A program made the translations under genes and the position numbers. Shown here one piece after another: positions 6,374-13,371 of a DNA stretch of 20,381 nucleotides. Source of the stretch: a virus; IMG/VR virus record IMGVR_UViG_3300009528_000156, positions 1 through 20,381 of that record; one strand, given 5' to 3'. The notes beneath the pieces are model-generated. The model ran no database searches. It saw only the letters and a program-made list of their open reading frames with translations, and was not told the origin of the DNA. The number at the start of each line of letters is the position of its first letter. Within the stretch, counting starts at the first letter, position 1.

Positions 6374-6978
6374 ATTCTCCGGCTGACAATGCTCTCATCA
6401 CTTTTGATGAATACACTGAGCTAATCGGTATCGATAAGGAAAACGAAAACCTAAAGAAAGATCGGATTATAATATTCATCAATTCTGCCTCACAGCAGAT
6501 TGAAGATTATTGTGATCGGAAATTCGTAACACCATCGGTAGATATCGTTGAGATATTTGATGGTGATGGAGAATCAGAACATTTTGTCAAACATCGGCGC
6601 ATAGCAATAGATACAACTCCGAGTTTCGAATATCGGATAAGCGAAACTTGGACGGCCAATGATACGGGTTCCTACCCTATCACTTGGGACAACGACAAAG
6701 GCAAGATTTGGTTTACGAAATTCAACCGAACATTCTATCGAGGCAAAGCTAATTGGCGGGTATTGTACAAATATGGATGGATACAAACCAATGTGCCGGC
6801 AGATCTGAAATTGATTTGCGCTGAATTGGTGAAACGGGCGACTATGCTTTTGGATGGTAAGGAAGGTCTCGCCTCTGAATCTTTTGGTGATTCTACGACC
6901 AGCTATAATCTGTCAATGGCTTTGCCGGATAATATCAAAATGATACTCGATAAGTATCGGGCGGTGAGTGTTGGCTGA
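6370..6978 (+). CDS. Head-tail connector (gp6-like adaptor)
   Basis: This 202-residue protein follows the capsid gene and fits the head-tail connector/DNA-packaging adaptor group (HK97 gp6/SPP1 gp15-like), which forms a ring beneath the portal. The family signature is visible near the N-terminus: a helix followed by IIIFINSASQQIEDYCDRKF (about residues 34-53). A beta-rich middle follows with YPITWDNDKGKIWF and a YKYGW motif, then a C-terminal helix (VPADLKLICAELVKRATMLL). These elements and their order match the family, and the length is in its longer range. Translation is coupled to the preceding gene by ATGA. The next gene starts 11 bases before this stop. Confidence 0.75.
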   Translation: MNSPADNALITFDEYTELIGIDKENENLKKDRIIIFINSASQQIEDYCDRKFVTPSVDIVEIFDGDGESEHFVKHRRIAIDTTPSFEYRISETWTANDTGSYPITWDNDKGKIWFTKFNRTFYRGKANWRVLYKYGWIQTNVPADLKLICAELVKRATMLLDGKEGLASESFGDSTTSYNLSMALPDNIKMILDKYRAVSVG

Positions 6979-7399
6979 ACTAAGAATGACTATGAAGCCG
7001 AAACAGTCGATCAAGATCGGCAAACTGACACAAGAGATGCGACCTCGGTTAAAGCGAGGATTAGCAGAAGCTGGTAGTATTATCGAGAAGCAAATCAAAC
7101 AGCATTTATCAGGAGCTGGCTTCACACGTAATCCGATGAGGAGTAGTCCATATCCCGGCGTTCTCCATAATGTTCTACGATCATCAGTGCAGTTCAAATT
7201 AGAATCTGATGGTTTGACAGTTCATATCGGGCCAGGTGGGGCGGCCTCAGTCTATGCAACGATTCACGAGTTCGGAGGTATGGCCGGTCGTGGGTATAAA
7301 ACTCGTATTCCCGCCCGTCCCTATGTAGCTCCAGCATGGAAAAAGAAGGGTAAGGATGCTATTACCGCTATTCAGAGGGCAATAATGAGAGGGATATAG
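6968..7399 (+). CDS. HK97-gp10-like neck/tail completion protein
   Basis: The frame begins with GTG at 6968 and TTG at 6971, both overlapping the end of the connector gene. ATG codons at 6986 and 6992 are possible but lie within 21 bases and lack a clear Shine-Dalgarno sequence, so the exact start is uncertain. The protein (up to 143 residues) has a basic N-terminal helix (RPRLKRGLAEAGSIIEKQIK), then a strand region ending in YATIHEFGG, then the RIPARPYVAPAWKK segment and a final helix. 'H-E-F/Y-G-...-A/P-R-P-F/Y-...-P-A' is the hallmark of the HK97 gp10-like tail completion family, whose members help close the head-tail junction. Position between connector and terminator genes agrees. Confidence 0.8.
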   Translation: MLAELRMTMKPKQSIKIGKLTQEMRPRLKRGLAEAGSIIEKQIKQHLSGAGFTRNPMRSSPYPGVLHNVLRSSVQFKLESDGLTVHIGPGGAASVYATIHEFGGMAGRGYKTRIPARPYVAPAWKKKGKDAITAIQRAIMRGI

Positions 7400-7852
7400 A
7401 TGAGTATTCGGGCGACCATACTCGATAATCTTGAGATAGTTCTTAAGGCGATTCAGGATAATGCCAGCTATGAGACCGCAATAGCTGAAGTCAGTCGTTT
7501 TGATGAGAATGTCTTGACTCTTGGACAACATCAATTCCCTCTTGTTATGATTGTAGATGCAGGGCCGGAGATTCTGGTTGTGCAGGATGACACTCATTAC
7601 CATTATCTCATGGATGTGACCATGATCGGACTTGTCAAAAGCGGGACAGTGCTTGATTTACAAACTGACTTGAACAAGCTGATTTCTACACTCAAACAAT
7701 TTATTGATAGCGATCCGAACTTAGGCACTAATGTCATGCGGTTTCGGTTCGTTGGTCTCGATAGTAATGCCTATGAGACAAAGACAGAGAAGATCGGCAG
7801 CACAGTCATCGGTACTCAGATTCGGTACTGGTGCACGGCAGGAGGATTTTGA
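7400..7852 (+). CDS. Tail terminator-like protein, first copy
   Basis: The ATG at 7400 follows the previous TAG directly, with GAGAGGGA (7387-7394) as a Shine-Dalgarno-like sequence. The 150-residue protein has an N-terminal helix (RATILDNLEIVLKAIQ), a strand (FPLVMIVDAGPEIL), a YLMDVTMIGLVKSG strand pair, a long helix (LQTDLNKLISTLKQFI) and a final strand pair (GTQIRYWCTAGGF). This alpha/beta layout is that of phage tail terminator or neck proteins (lambda gpU/gp37-like), which cap the finished tail tube for joining to the head. The order after a gp10-like protein supports this. Assignment is by secondary-structure pattern and context rather than by strong motifs. Confidence 0.6.
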   Translation: MSIRATILDNLEIVLKAIQDNASYETAIAEVSRFDENVLTLGQHQFPLVMIVDAGPEILVVQDDTHYHYLMDVTMIGLVKSGTVLDLQTDLNKLISTLKQFIDSDPNLGTNVMRFRFVGLDSNAYETKTEKIGSTVIGTQIRYWCTAGGF

Positions 7853-7853
7853 T

Positions 7854-8039
7854 ATGGATATGTGTGAGTGGGTATGGGTGTGGGTGTATATTGTAATAGC
7901 CGAGGCAACACGTCTAATTGTGGCGATCTATCTCCTCGTTCGGAAAGAGAATCAATCCATACAGAAGATACCGATAACGATTACGGCAATAGATAAACGT
8001 CGACGTCCACCTAAGATTAGAGTAAACACCGGAAGATAA
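7854..8039 (+). CDS. Tiny membrane protein with basic tail
   Basis: A 61-codon frame starts at the ATG at 7854, two bases after the previous stop, with GGAGG (7841-7845) eight bases upstream; that spacing argues for real translation. The N-terminal half is one hydrophobic span (about residues 5-29) rich in Trp, Val and Ile, including WVWVWVYIVI. The C-terminal half is strongly basic (KRRRPPKIRV). A short N-terminus with an acidic residue and a basic C-tail predict a single-pass protein with its tail in the cytoplasm. It is unusual among neck genes. It could be a small holin-like or membrane-tethering protein, but I recognise no family. Confidence 0.55.
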   Translation: MDMCEWVWVWVYIVIAEATRLIVAIYLLVRKENQSIQKIPITITAIDKRRRPPKIRVNTGR

Positions 8040-8045
8040 ATTGTT

Positions 8046-8513
8046 ATGGTTGAAGTATTTAGTGAAGCCTGGATTGAAACAGCACGGGATAAGCTCTATG
8101 CGCTTCTGAATGCCCTGAAATCTACAATGTCTTCGGGTTACGATCCGACTTTCAGTTACCTACACGAACGACACACAGTCGCTAAATTGCTTCTGAATGC
8201 AGTCACAATTGATTTGGATGGAGTCATCGAGACTGATGCCGCCTGGAAGACTGATGTTGTGACACGCTACCTACTCACCTTCTCAATCCGTGTACATACT
8301 GCTTACGGTGATGAATTCTCAGACGGGCAGAAACAAGCACGACTTCTTGGTTCGATTAGCAACAAGCTCAAGGTTAACTATGATCTTGGAGATAGTTATC
8401 ATCTTGAAAACATAGGCACCATCACCGTCAATCAGTCCTTCGCCGAGACGGATACTTTCGGTGGTGAGATAAGCGTAATTGTAAGCGTAAATATTACACA
8501 TACTCAGGAGTAG
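8046..8513 (+). CDS. Tail terminator-like protein, second copy
   Basis: This 155-residue protein begins at the ATG at 8046, with GGAAG (8031-8035) as a weak ribosome-binding site. Its predicted layout repeats that of the 7400-7852 protein: N-terminal helix (ARDKLYALLNALKS), strands, a YLLTFSIRVHTAYG strand, a helix (KQARLLGSISNKL) and closing strands (GGEISVIVSVNITH). I infer the same tail terminator/tail-to-head joining fold, with weak sequence similarity. Siphoviruses usually have one terminator plus one structurally related completion protein, and the two genes here may fill those roles. It lies before the tail tube gene, separated by two small genes. Confidence 0.55.
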   Translation: MVEVFSEAWIETARDKLYALLNALKSTMSSGYDPTFSYLHERHTVAKLLLNAVTIDLDGVIETDAAWKTDVVTRYLLTFSIRVHTAYGDEFSDGQKQARLLGSISNKLKVNYDLGDSYHLENIGTITVNQSFAETDTFGGEISVIVSVNITHTQE

Positions 8514-8515
8514 AT

Positions 8516-8791
8516 ATGTCCTCTATTAAGATTCAAAACGAAATAAATACTACCTTTCTCTTGGGTAGCTATAATCCCATATCTCTATGTGTGGAAATTT
8601 GTATTTCAATGGAACTCCTAAAAGCTCTTGAGGGGCAGGCATTTCTGATTACATCCATTAAGCTATCAGATGAAAAGCACCATCCGATGCTTCCTAAGTA
8701 TCCTTTGAATACTAAAGATGAAAATAGCCCTCTCGCATGTGTAATTAAATTTAGAAGAATTGAGGTGAACAATGAAGATACAAGGACTTGA
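8516..8791 (+). CDS. Small hypothetical protein before tail tube gene
   Basis: The ATG at 8516 follows the previous TAG by two bases, with CAGGAG (8505-8510) just upstream. The 91-residue product shows alternating strand-like segments (TFLLGSY, ISLCVEICISM, FLITSIKL, LACVIKFRRIEV) and three cysteines, suggesting a small beta-rich fold. It has no signal peptide or membrane segment. It overlaps the next gene by 20 bases. I recognise no family. From its place between the terminator and tube genes a tail-assembly accessory role is possible. Confidence 0.5.
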   Translation: MSSIKIQNEINTTFLLGSYNPISLCVEICISMELLKALEGQAFLITSIKLSDEKHHPMLPKYPLNTKDENSPLACVIKFRRIEVNNEDTRT

Positions 8792-9005
8792 AGGTGCCAT
8801 CTGTTTTCGGGCAAGTGTGTTAGTCAAGAAGTATGGCATCTCAATCGAGAAGGCACGATCGTTAAAGACTGGAGAAACTGTCGATGTCGCTGCCGACAAA
8901 GCACGACGATTGATAGAAGATAGGTTAGCCGATCCAGTCGATACGTTTGTCGATGAATCCATAGTTACGACATCTGATGATGTCGACAAAACGGAGGATA
9001 TATAA
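8772..9005 (+). CDS. Small hypothetical protein coupled to the tail tube gene
   Basis: This 77-residue protein starts at the ATG at 8772, with GAGGTGA (8761-8767) upstream, inside the end of the preceding gene. Its middle reads TGETVDVAADKARRLIEDRLA, a pattern like that of small phage proteins in which a short strand is followed by an Ala/Leu/Ile helix; the post-capsid protein at 6149 carries a looser version. The C-terminus is acidic (TSDDVDKTEDI). Its stop directly abuts the tail tube ATG, so the two are probably coupled. Function unknown. Confidence 0.55.
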   Translation: MKIQGLEGAICFRASVLVKKYGISIEKARSLKTGETVDVAADKARRLIEDRLADPVDTFVDESIVTTSDDVDKTEDI

Positions 9006-10055
9006 ATGGCTATAGATATTAGAACACCAAAAGAAAAACGGTATGGAATTGTTGAGCAAGCGACATGGGGCACAATTATGGTCGATACCAGTGTCCTTGA
9101 TAATGGCACGACCAATAATGGTGTGCAACTCGACATCGATCCGTTTACAATCAATCCCGCAGTGAATATCCGTGAAGGCCGACAATCAATAGGTACTCGC
9201 CGACCGTTTAGTGGTTCTCGGACACATGACATGAAAAGAGTAGCACCACTGATTTCTCTACCGGCATTCGAAGCCAAAAAGGATGAACTTGATCTGTTCT
9301 TATATGCTATAATGCAATCTGTTGATGAATCAGATACAACCCCTTTTCTGAAGACCTATACGATCGCCGATACTCAACCGGATTTCAGTGCCGATGCCGG
9401 ATTCTTTATGACTTTCTGGGAGCGGTTCCCAGCTAGTAGCACAAGCCGTGTTATCAAGGATGTAATAGCTAAAGCCTTAACACTATCATGCGAACCCGGT
9501 GGACGATTGATGCTGGCTGGAGAACTTATCGGACGGGGTGCTATGGGACAGAATGCAAACCCTACGGGTGATTGGTCACGAGCGGATAGCGAAAATACGG
9601 ATTATTTCTTCTGGGAAGATATTACTCGTTTCACCTGTGATTTCGGTTCTGGTCCCGTTGATCTCCGGCCAAGCGGAGCTTTTGAATTCACATTAGCCCA
9701 TGATGCTCTGCCTTATGGCAATGATGGAACTGGTGAGTTCGAGATATTCGCCATTCGCAATTGGCAGCTTGGTCTGAAAATGATAATCGGTGACGATCTG
9801 ACAGCCGTTATCAGGAATCAATTTGAATCAGCGCATAAAGATGGTACGGTCTGTACCGTTGAGATCGGTTGGGGAACTGCTACACCAGCCGCTGATGGTG
9901 ATCTTGAAATCACCTGTGAAGTTCAATTCACTGATGTCGTTCCCGACAGCGCTGATATTTTGGGTATTGAGGTCACTGGACAAATCGTTACAGACCTTAT
10001 AACGGACAGTCCAATAACAATAATTTTGGTGAATACCGTAGATAGGACATGGTGA
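9006..10055 (+). CDS. Major tail tube protein
   Basis: The ATG at 9006 follows the preceding stop directly, and GGAGG (8995-8999) lies seven bases upstream, as expected for a highly expressed structural gene. The 349-residue protein is almost all beta. It opens with RYGIVEQATWGT and has an early NIREGRQSIGTRRPFSG loop region, aromatic strands (TFWERFP, YFFWEDITRFTCDF) and a repeated strand pattern to the end. This fits the long siphovirus tail tube proteins, which stack as hexameric rings around the tape measure. Position directly before a G/GT chaperone pair and the tape measure gene is the most decisive evidence. The size is above the usual 150-250 residues, so a C-terminal extra domain (about 240-349) is possible. 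Confidence 0.8.
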   Translation: MAIDIRTPKEKRYGIVEQATWGTIMVDTSVLDNGTTNNGVQLDIDPFTINPAVNIREGRQSIGTRRPFSGSRTHDMKRVAPLISLPAFEAKKDELDLFLYAIMQSVDESDTTPFLKTYTIADTQPDFSADAGFFMTFWERFPASSTSRVIKDVIAKALTLSCEPGGRLMLAGELIGRGAMGQNANPTGDWSRADSENTDYFFWEDITRFTCDFGSGPVDLRPSGAFEFTLAHDALPYGNDGTGEFEIFAIRNWQLGLKMIIGDDLTAVIRNQFESAHKDGTVCTVEIGWGTATPAADGDLEITCEVQFTDVVPDSADILGIEVTGQIVTDLITDSPITIILVNTVDRTW

Positions 10056-10058
10056 TTT

Positions 10059-10532
10059 ATGCCGTTAAGATTGATTGACCCGAATCACACGAAGATAATC
10101 GAGATTGCGGGAACGAAGATTCATATCCGCAGCATGACGGCTGGCCAGCAGATGCGATTGGGTTTGTTATGGCGACCTGAAAAAGTCATGGCTTCTGATG
10201 ACAAAGATAAATTGGCTACTGCATTCACGGAGAAGATGGTCGCCAATTATGAGCAAGTGGCGGAAGCGATAGCTCCAGCTATCGTCAAGATCGAAGGCTT
10301 TGAATCTCAGCCAATACTTGAAGTCCTTCTCAATATGGCGGACATCTCTGATTTTATGCAACTTATGACAGAGATAATGGAGTTCTCAAGTCTCTCGGAA
10401 TCCGAATCAAAAAACTTATCCTCCTCGTTGGATACCTCGGCAGCAATACCGGCGAGGAAAGGGAAAGACGGACAAGCTGTGAGTCATGCTTCAATCAAAA
10501 AGGACTCAAATGTTTCGGCGAAGACGAACTAA
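10059..10532 (+). CDS. Tail assembly chaperone, G-like (zero-frame product)
   Basis: The 157-residue protein begins with a small beta domain (KIIEIAGTKIHIRSMTAG), then a helical domain (about residues 45-115). This is the usual plan of siphovirus tail assembly chaperones, which bind the tape measure protein and recruit tube subunits. After residue 119 the sequence becomes Ser/Lys-rich and low in complexity, as expected for a zero-frame tail that overlaps a second coding frame. The slippery heptamer A AAA AAC at 10409-10415 spans the codons for K118 and N119. Ribosomes that slip back one base there would continue into the frame ending at 10882. It starts three bases after the tube gene; a clear Shine-Dalgarno sequence is lacking (AGGACATGGTG is nearest). 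Confidence 0.75.
   Translation: MPLRLIDPNHTKIIEIAGTKIHIRSMTAGQQMRLGLLWRPEKVMASDDKDKLATAFTEKMVANYEQVAEAIAPAIVKIEGFESQPILEVLLNMADISDFMQLMTEIMEFSSLSESESKNLSSSLDTSAAIPARKGKDGQAVSHASIKKDSNVSAKTN
10409..10415 (+). promoter_or_regulatory. Predicted -1 ribosomal frameshift site (A AAA AAC)
   Basis: The heptamer A|AAA|AAC is in the exact X|XXY|YYZ phase relative to the 10059 frame (TCA AAA AAC TTA). The -1 frame is open from 10352 to 10882, so slipping here gives a fusion of 119 + 155 = 274 residues. Six bases downstream, TCCTCG (10422-10427) can pair with CGAGGA (10453-10458), with an inner CGG/CCG pair, as a possible stimulatory hairpin. The geometry equals the lambda G/GT system. A GGGAAAG at 10461-10467 is out of phase and is not the site I favour. 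Confidence 0.75.
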
Positions 10533-10549
10533 CAGTACACGCCGTCAAC

Positions 10550-10882
10550 ATGCCGACGGTGAAAGTATATAAGAATGAATGGTTTAAAATTGTCGAAACA
10601 GCCAGAGCCGAACTTGGAGAACGGCTGCCGATCGATAGGGCACTCTGGTTATATTCCCTGTGTCCGGTGTCCCTATTTACTCCGTTGTCTATTGAACTAT
10701 GGAATCTGTACCAATGCCTTGAAGGAACGAAACGACTTAGAACACCAAGCGAATATTACACTCAGCCCGCAATTTGGAGCATGGGATGCCAAATCATTGA
10801 TCGGGAGCTGGCACGCATAGAACAGGAACGACAGAGAGATGGCGACAAGAAAAGAAAATATCAAGCTGACAATATCCGCTAA
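10550..10882 (+). CDS. Tail assembly chaperone, GT-like frameshift extension
   Basis: The ATG-defined frame is 110 residues, but it is open back to 10352, and the ATG at 10550 lacks any Shine-Dalgarno sequence. I therefore read it as the T part of a G-T fusion entered by -1 frameshifting at 10409-10415. In that reading 45 extra residues precede the ATG; they include SCESCFNQKGLKCF, a cysteine cluster that looks like selected coding sequence, unlike the zero-frame tail. The ATG-defined part is helical (VETARAELGERLPIDRALWLY; IIDRELARIEQERQ) with SIELWNLYQCLEG in the middle, and ends with a very basic tail. In lambda the T domain binds the tape measure protein. The last 44 bases overlap the tape measure gene. 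Confidence 0.7.
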   Translation: MPTVKVYKNEWFKIVETARAELGERLPIDRALWLYSLCPVSLFTPLSIELWNLYQCLEGTKRLRTPSEYYTQPAIWSMGCQIIDRELARIEQERQRDGDKKRKYQADNIR

Positions 10883-12602
10883 GGATAAAGCAAGCAGTAA
10901 GCTCAGTAGCGTTCAGAAAAAGATAATTGGTATCGGTGCGGCTTATCTCGGTTGGAAGGCTATCACAAGTATAATATCTGGTATTGTCCAAGCAGGAATT
11001 GAACACGAAAAAGTCTGGACGGATGTAGAGGCTTCTCTTAAACGTCACAATATTGCGGTAGAGTCGACCATAGGAAGCATCAAGAAATTCTCCGATGAGA
11101 TGCAGACGCTATCTGGTATCTCCGATGAAGTCATTGGTAAAGCGACTCAAACGTTCATTGATTATGGTCAGGATGCGGCAGGTGCAATGGATACCGTTCG
11201 TGTTGCTATGGATTTGGCTGCCGGTGGTAGCATGGATTTGATGGCTGCTGTTGATCTTCTTGCTAAGGCCTCTGTCGGATATACGGGGACATTATCTCGC
11301 TATGGTATTATCATCGATGAAAATATTCCCAAAGCCGAGAAGTTTGCGGCTGCTATTGAGCAGATCAATGAACGCTTCGGTGGAGCTGCTCAAGCCAGAG
11401 CGGAGACGATGGCAGTTAAAATGGCACTCGTGGGTCAGAAGTTCGGCGATCTCAAAGAGGAATTATTCAAGCTGTTTTCTCCGACTCTTTTCGTGGCGGT
11501 AGAAACTGCAATCAACTGGGTTAACAGTTTTATGACGGTCGTAGATAGTCTTCAAGATGTTGTGGATTCTCTCTCGGGTAAATTAGATTTCTTCAACCAA
11601 AATATGATGGATATTGGCGATAGTTCGAAGAATGTTTATAATGAGATTCTATTATTAAATGCCGAATTGGTGGAATTGGAATTACATGCAGCGACACTCA
11701 CCTATACTTCACTTGCTGATTTACGTTTCGGAATAGAAGATGTCGGAGCGGCGGCGACTGATGCGACAACTGTCATACAATATGGTCTGAATATGTCGAG
11801 AGGGGAATGGAAAAAGACTGCTGAAACAGTTAAAGAAACAGTAGATGAAATACGAGGACTAACGGATATACAAATCGAATTTCTATATAGTATTGTGAGA
11901 GCACATGAGGAAACATCTGAAGTTATAAAAACTAAAAGTAGAGAACTAACAGATGCACAAATTGAGTTTCTCTATGAAGTTCAAAGGGCACATGAGGAAA
12001 CGGCAAACACCGGAAAAGAAACAACACGAGATTTAACGGATGCACAAATAGAGATGATATACGATGCTGCCGTTATCATGACTTCTACTTTTGGCCATTT
12101 CGCTCATCGCATTGTCGAGGAAGGTTTTAACGCACACATAAAACTGCGTGACATATTCAAACGGATGGCCAAAGATTTCGCTCATTATTTTATCGATGCA
12201 GCCATGAAAGCATTGGCTGGATTTGTCGCTAAATTTTTGCTGACATTAGCGCTCTTTGATAGAGCCGCCAATGACCGTATGGCTATACAACAAGGACAAC
12301 ATTTTGCACAGTTTTTCAAGCAGGGTGTGATGAACGAAATGAATGGATATGCCTTTCCGACTATGCTTACGAGTAGCCCGATGCCTGCAATAGCCTTCGC
12401 CGGTGGTTCCAGAAGCCAATTCCCTTCTGCCGGAATACAAGTGACTGTGAATGTAAACGCACCTATTACATCGGATCAGTTCATAGATTTTGTCGTGCAT
12501 GATATGGCACCGATCATCGAACGTGCATCAGAATTGGGGCAGACCAGAATAGCTATTGAACCTTTTGTGCTGACTGGAGATAGCGGTGTCATCATTACTT
12601 AA
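10839..12602 (+). CDS. Tape measure protein
   Basis: The protein of 587 residues follows the G/GT pair, as the tape measure does in almost all siphoviruses. It sets tail length and travels down the tube during ejection. The N-terminus (ISAKDKASSKLSSVQKKI) has the classic opening of these proteins. A long helical body follows: MQTLSGISDEVIGKATQTFIDYG, then MDLAAGGSMDLMAAVDLLAKASVG and YGIIIDENIPKAEKF, all familiar tape measure elements. A repeat region at residues about 341-410 comes next, then a hydrophobic segment (AGFVAKFLLTLALF, about 455-470) and a Gly/Ser-rich C-terminus with VTVNVNAPITSDQF. At about 1.5 Angstrom per residue, 587 residues would fit a short tail near 90 nm. No lysozyme or peptidase domain is visible. 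GAGAG at 10832-10836 is the only nearby ribosome-binding signal. Confidence 0.88.
   Translation: MATRKENIKLTISAKDKASSKLSSVQKKIIGIGAAYLGWKAITSIISGIVQAGIEHEKVWTDVEASLKRHNIAVESTIGSIKKFSDEMQTLSGISDEVIGKATQTFIDYGQDAAGAMDTVRVAMDLAAGGSMDLMAAVDLLAKASVGYTGTLSRYGIIIDENIPKAEKFAAAIEQINERFGGAAQARAETMAVKMALVGQKFGDLKEELFKLFSPTLFVAVETAINWVNSFMTVVDSLQDVVDSLSGKLDFFNQNMMDIGDSSKNVYNEILLLNAELVELELHAATLTYTSLADLRFGIEDVGAAATDATTVIQYGLNMSRGEWKKTAETVKETVDEIRGLTDIQIEFLYSIVRAHEETSEVIKTKSRELTDAQIEFLYEVQRAHEETANTGKETTRDLTDAQIEMIYDAAVIMTSTFGHFAHRIVEEGFNAHIKLRDIFKRMAKDFAHYFIDAAMKALAGFVAKFLLTLALFDRAANDRMAIQQGQHFAQFFKQGVMNEMNGYAFPTMLTSSPMPAIAFAGGSRSQFPSAGIQVTVNVNAPITSDQFIDFVVHDMAPIIERASELGQTRIAIEPFVLTGDSGVIIT
11859..12065 (+). 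repeat. 87-bp tandem repeat inside the tape measure gene
   Basis: Two full units (11859-11945 and 11946-12032) and a partial third (from 12033) recur at exactly 87 bases, that is 29 codons. The protein units begin LTDIQIEFLY, LTDAQIEFLY and LTDAQIEMIY; the first two both contain RAHEET. Because the period is a multiple of three, gain or loss of a unit would lengthen or shorten the tail ruler without changing frame. The stretch is noticeably more A-rich than its flanks, with AGA and ATA codons. Confidence 0.85.
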
Positions 12603-13371
12603 ACTCTATACGACGGGAAGCATGGAGAAGGCCGTGTGTCTTAACGCAACATCCGAGGCTGCTGGTTATCCCAAAGAGAATGTCTTGGACAACAATCTTG
12701 ATACTTATTGGAAGCCGACCAGTAGTGGCGATAAATGGATCGACTTTGATCTCGGTGAAGATCAATTGATTGCGATGTTCATAGTATTTTTCAAGAATTA
12801 CAAATCTATTACGGATGGCGGTATAACAGCACGATGGTCAGACAATGGTAGTGATTGGACATATCAAACCCCCGGATTAGATGCGGCCGACATAACAACA
12901 CCACTGAGGGTACACAAATGGACTGCTATATCACATCGTTGGTGGAGTCTTAAAATCGCTGTTACTTCAGTCATAATCGAAGTGGCTGGAATTTGGTTTG
13001 GTCAATTATTCGATATTAATCAGGGAAATGAATATCCAGAAGCCGATGTTGACCGGTTCTATAATCGTATAGCACAATTACCCGGCGGACGGTTGGGAAT
13101 AGCTGGCATCAATAGAAACTCATCACGTGTAATTTCCCGCAATTATTTATTCTCTGGCGTGACTGAATTTGACAAGCTCCGCAATGCTTTCCTCGATAGT
13201 GCCGGTAGGCGATTCCCATTGGTTCTGAATGAAGGTTCTGCTCAAAGTGATGCTTTTTTGGTGCGTTTCGCCAATGATGAATTTGCCGAGAATGAAACGG
13301 ATTATCAACTGTTTCAACCATCAATATCCTTCGTTGAGTTGCCCTACATTGATAACGGAGATTCGTACTAA
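12586..13371 (+). CDS. Distal tail-type protein with discoidin-like (F5/8 type C) domain
   Basis: The start is the GTG at 12586, inside the end of the tape measure gene; a downstream ATG at 12622 is an alternative. The 261-residue protein follows the tape measure, the usual place for the distal tail protein that joins the tube to the hub. Residues about 15-150 match the F5/8 type C (discoidin) pattern: ATSEAAGYPKENVLDNNLDTYW (16-37), KWIDFDLGEDQLI, ITARWSDNGSDWTY and WTAISHRWWSLKI. Such domains are beta-sandwiches that often bind glycans. The second half (RFYNRIAQLPGGRLG, LFSGVTEFDKLRNAFLDS) resembles a distal tail ring domain. The stop overlaps the hub gene start as TAATG. A role in adsorption to surface sugars is inference. 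Confidence 0.7.
   Translation: MSSLLKLYTTGSMEKAVCLNATSEAAGYPKENVLDNNLDTYWKPTSSGDKWIDFDLGEDQLIAMFIVFFKNYKSITDGGITARWSDNGSDWTYQTPGLDAADITTPLRVHKWTAISHRWWSLKIAVTSVIIEVAGIWFGQLFDINQGNEYPEADVDRFYNRIAQLPGGRLGIAGINRNSSRVISRNYLFSGVTEFDKLRNAFLDSAGRRFPLVLNEGSAQSDAFLVRFANDEFAENETDYQLFQPSISFVELPYIDNGDSY

Noticed and set aside
8666-9277. 203-codon minus-strand frame across the tail tube start
   Set aside because: It overlaps three well-placed + strand starts with good ribosome-binding sites and encodes a Ser/Thr-rich sequence without a recognisable fold.
10461-10467. GGGAAAG, identical to the lambda G/GT slippery heptamer
   Set aside because: In the zero frame it is read GGG|AAA|G, so it is not in the X|XXY|YYZ phase needed for simple tandem -1 slippage. 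A AAA AAC at 10409-10415 is in phase.
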